From Maniola hyperantus (lineage: Eukaryota > Arthropoda > Insecta > Lepidoptera > Nymphalidae), in the NCBI RefSeq assembly GCF_902806685.2, contig NC_048553.1:4261099-4325098 (forward strand): a stretch of DNA of 64,000 nucleotides, given 5' to 3'. Position numbers and translations under genes: made by a program. Below the pieces are notes generated by a model that was given only the letters and a program-made list of their open reading frames with translations, ran no database searches and was not told the DNA's origin. Positions 62,836-64,000 of the stretch are shown in pieces. Position 1 is the first letter of the stretch, and each line of letters opens with the position of its first letter.

Positions 62836-63036
62836 CTGACTGACAGACTGACGTATATTATATCAACGCAAAGCCTAAACCGCTGGTCCTAGAGACATGA
62901 AATTTGGAGGGTAGGTATGTTTTCTTTTCTTTGTAAAGAGTATTGTATCCCCTAAGAAAGGATTTTTCGAAATTCCACCCAACAGTGGGTTAAATGAGGG
63001 TTTGAAATTTATGTAGTCCACGAGCATAAACTAGCA
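62836..63036. repeat. R-F-related tail, inverted, diverged
   Basis: 'gactgactgacagactgacg', 'cgcaaagcctaaaccgctgg', 'ctaagaaaggatttttcgaa', 'tatgtagtccacgagcataa'. Clearly related to R-F but with a different middle. Confidence 0.65.
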
Positions 63037-63099
63037 TAAACTTTCTATAGAATGGAAATAATACTTCGACAAAACGTATTTAGAAAAAGCTTATTTAGC

Positions 63100-63328
63100 T
63101 TATTTAGTAATTAATTTAATTGTTATAGATTTTAGGTACGTAAAGAATGTCTTAGTTTAAGTTTTACTATTTAGAAGTTCTAGTTAAGCATGTTGAGTTA
63201 GCCTGTAAGTGAGTATACATTGATAGTCCTAAGTTTATATAAGTCGTCATAATTAGTTTTCTTTGTATACCGTTGGCTTCCTATTAAATAAAATAAAATA
63301 AAATAAAATAAAATAAAATAAAATAAAG
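63100..63328 (+). repeat. Possible LINE 3' region with (AAATA)n tail
   Basis: 'ggcttcctattaaataaaat' leads into about nine AAATA/TAAAA units (63283-63327). A pentanucleotide tail after a non-coding lead fits a non-LTR element 3' end, but no coding remnant is recognised upstream. Confidence 0.45.
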
Positions 63329-64000
63329 CTTCGCTGAGGATTAGGAATATGGCGTAGATCGTTGCAAGTTGCAGTGTGAACCTCTTCTTCCAACCAACAA
63401 ATTCAGTTTTCTTATGGTAACAACATCTTCCCCAAACTGTTAAAAGTTAAAATAAAAGTCTACTCATCCTTTTCTTACTACTTTAGTAAGAAAAAGATAA
63501 TATTCTATGGGGCCTTAAAATCAGCACTATTATCTGCCTTACGAGTAACCACTGAGCAATAAATAGTATAAGTATGCCTAGGCACGGCTAGGTGCAGATA
63601 TTGGGGAGTAAATCATTTCAGAACTTCGCTAAGCTATAGTAGTGCTATACGTACTTCATAGTAAGATCCCGTTCGAATTCACAGCACTACACCTTTCGCA
63701 TATAAATCACCAGTTTCAATATTATGCTCTCACCACTCGCCCGTTTGTAAATCCGTGAGTGGATTTCAAAATCACTCAAGCACTTGAGCTTTAGTGAAAA
63801 TATATGTATAAAGCTTCCGATAATATGAAACTCATGTAACTTTGTGCACAAGGTTAGATGTATAGACCGAGCATGCATAGAAAAGATGTTTAAGTAGAAG
63901 AGACGATTTTGCATGACTTAGCTCGAAAAGTTTTCTGACACGAACAGCTTTGGTATGAAATGGCCGTCCAAATTAGATGTTTTCGGCCGAGGATAACTTG
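63329..64000. other. Unassigned
   Basis: Contains a short inverted repeat 'tccttttcttactac' / 'tagtaagaaaaagat' near 63468-63500. The 75-codon minus frame at 63687-63914 has no recognisable domain. Confidence 0.3.

Overview
The window looks like nuclear DNA of a moth or butterfly (Lepidoptera). The evidence is AT-rich sequence packed with interspersed repeats typical of lepidopteran genomes: retroposon tails around 'cccgcgacttcgtccgcg', the 'gggttccgt' repeat, several tRNA-derived SINE families, RTE-type LINE 3' ends closing in gat/attgg microsatellites, Jockey/R1-like LINE 3' ends with poly(A), and many short fold-back MITEs. I found no host protein-coding gene or exon, no rRNA and no intact tRNA gene. 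The window reads as intergenic or deep intronic sequence. The recognisable coding sequence is transposon debris: reverse transcriptase C-termini at 4490-4825, 48320-48490, 49013-49166, 52233-52651 and 58318-58680, and a broken reverse transcriptase on the minus strand at 38845-39937.

Family labels used here are mine. R-A, R-F, R-N and R-L are RTE/SINE-like retroposon tails. R-B is the 'gggttccgt' repeat. RTE-E is the RTE LINE 3' end. SINE-D, SINE-M and SINE-P are tRNA-headed SINEs. MITE-G, H, I, J, S, T, U and W are inverted-repeat elements. R-K is the 'accgacttc' repeat. R-C, R-M and R-Q are unclassified repeats.

Layout. 0-10 kb: scattered R-F, MITE-G, an RTE insertion with a perfect 12-bp target duplication, R-A, R-B and SINE-M. 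9-20 kb: MITEs (I, G, S, J, W), SINE-D, and a 330-bp non-repeat segment present twice (15.1 and 16.0 kb). 20-31 kb: SINE-P, R-F, R-A, a 122-bp-arm fold-back (22.7-23.0 kb), and an interrupted R-B. 30.6-31.2 kb: a head-to-head SINE-D cluster. 31-36 kb: GC-rich MITE-H copies and a (GT)37 tract. 36.5-41.6 kb: the most unusual structure. An old R-F copy is split by a LINE 3' end, itself split by a 4.5-kb element with nearly identical 1.26/1.32-kb terminal direct repeats around a minisatellite and a decayed LINE-type reverse transcriptase. A 44-bp perfect palindrome sits at the outer junction. 42-49 kb: R-B, R-A and MITE-H/I. 50-53 kb: MITE-T, a 902-bp composite-looking hAT-type element with a perfect 8-bp duplication, and a LINE 3' end. 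53-64 kb: more retroposon tails, RTE-E, MITE-H and SINE-D, with one long repeat-free block at 57.6-57.9 kb.

There is no operon-like cooperation between genes. The story is layered transposition around a few non-repeat blocks. Some of those blocks occur in pairs with TTAATTG-type cores (1.86/11.31, 15.1/16.0 and 50.07/52.05 kb) and could be non-coding regulatory DNA. That last point is inference only.
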